DNA from: Bubalus kerabau
Taxonomy: Eukaryota; Chordata; Mammalia; Artiodactyla; Bovidae
NCBI RefSeq assembly: GCF_029407905.1
Contig: NC_073629.1
Coordinates: 55,440,301 to 55,504,300 of the forward strand
Length of the DNA stretch: 64,000 nt
Direction: 5' to 3'
A program made the position numbers and the translations under genes. The notes beneath the pieces were generated by a model. The model searched no databases. It worked only from the letters and a program-made list of their open reading frames with translations, and had not been told where the DNA came from. Below, piece after piece: positions 63,829-64,000 of the stretch. Within the stretch, counting starts at the first letter, position 1. Each line of letters begins with the position of its first letter.

Positions 63829-64000
63829 ACAATGTCATATTGCAGAAGAATATGTGGATGGGAGATATTATTGCTGCTATCTTTGGAAAATACAATTTGA
63901 TGTCCTGTTTAATTTTTCCCCAGTATTTAAATGGTTGTGTAGTATTTAGTCTCTCCTATAATTTAGATTGTTTCCAATTTCTTTTTAGCTCTTTGTAAAA
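63829..64000. other. GTF2B intron 2, window end
   Basis: A/T-rich, possibly reversed L1M near the end (ATTTAGATTGTTTCCAATTT). No GTF2B exon 3 is visible before the edge. Confidence 0.45.

Noticed and set aside
1..64000. CRISPR arrays, operons, tRNA or rRNA genes, endogenous retrovirus LTRs
   Set aside because: None seen. The tRNA-like pieces are SINE heads. Two repeated segments first suspected to be LTRs (30750-31110 and 38849-39403) are the BovB 5' region. The sequence is mammalian nuclear DNA.

Overview
The window is mammalian nuclear DNA from a bovid, most likely cattle or a close relative. This rests on the repeats: many tRNA-Glu-headed Bov-tA SINEs, Bov-A/BOVA2 SINEs, several copies of the RTE-clade LINE BovB, cetartiodactyl CHR SINEs and a young bovine-type L1 3' end. 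They lie on a background of ancient MIR, L2, L1M, MER5 and Tigger remnants. Real coding sequence is under 2 percent of the window. Almost every open frame longer than about 70 codons is a LINE or SINE translation.

Two genes lie on the + strand. The first (832-26730, cut by the left edge) is the last eight coding exons of KYAT3 (CCBL2), kynurenine aminotransferase 3. Every junction is AG/GT, all phases join, and together they give 275 residues, including the PLP-binding lysine and the stop codon. The second begins at 52411, about 25.7 kb downstream, and is GTF2B (TFIIB). Its first two coding exons encode residues 1-41 with the complete zinc-ribbon ligand set Cys15, His18, Cys34, Cys37. The rest of GTF2B lies beyond the right edge. 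GTF2B starts in a CpG island with a well-placed TATA box, a BREu-like flank and an exact EGR1-type site.

Layout: 1-26730 KYAT3 exons and introns, including a nested BovB pair at 7110-9720; 26731-52250 intergenic DNA dominated by BovB (30750-35147, 38849-43647, 49226-49622, 50892-52045); 52250-52750 GTF2B promoter, exon 1 and CpG island; 52428-57260 intron 1; 57261-57367 exon 2; 57368-64000 part of intron 2, which holds a badly decayed hAT-type transposase relic (about 59385-60960).

I found no unknown multigene system, and I think none is present. The observations most worth a second look are: the TFIIB-responsive-looking promoter of the TFIIB gene; a BovB insertion with a 16-bp target duplication that ends about 270 bp upstream of that TATA box; the hAT relic; the BovB cluster with nested insertions, an insertion-associated deletion and a 500-bp internal duplication; a trimeric Bov-A SINE with an exact 143-bp period; and a perfect 42-bp palindrome around an AT microsatellite.
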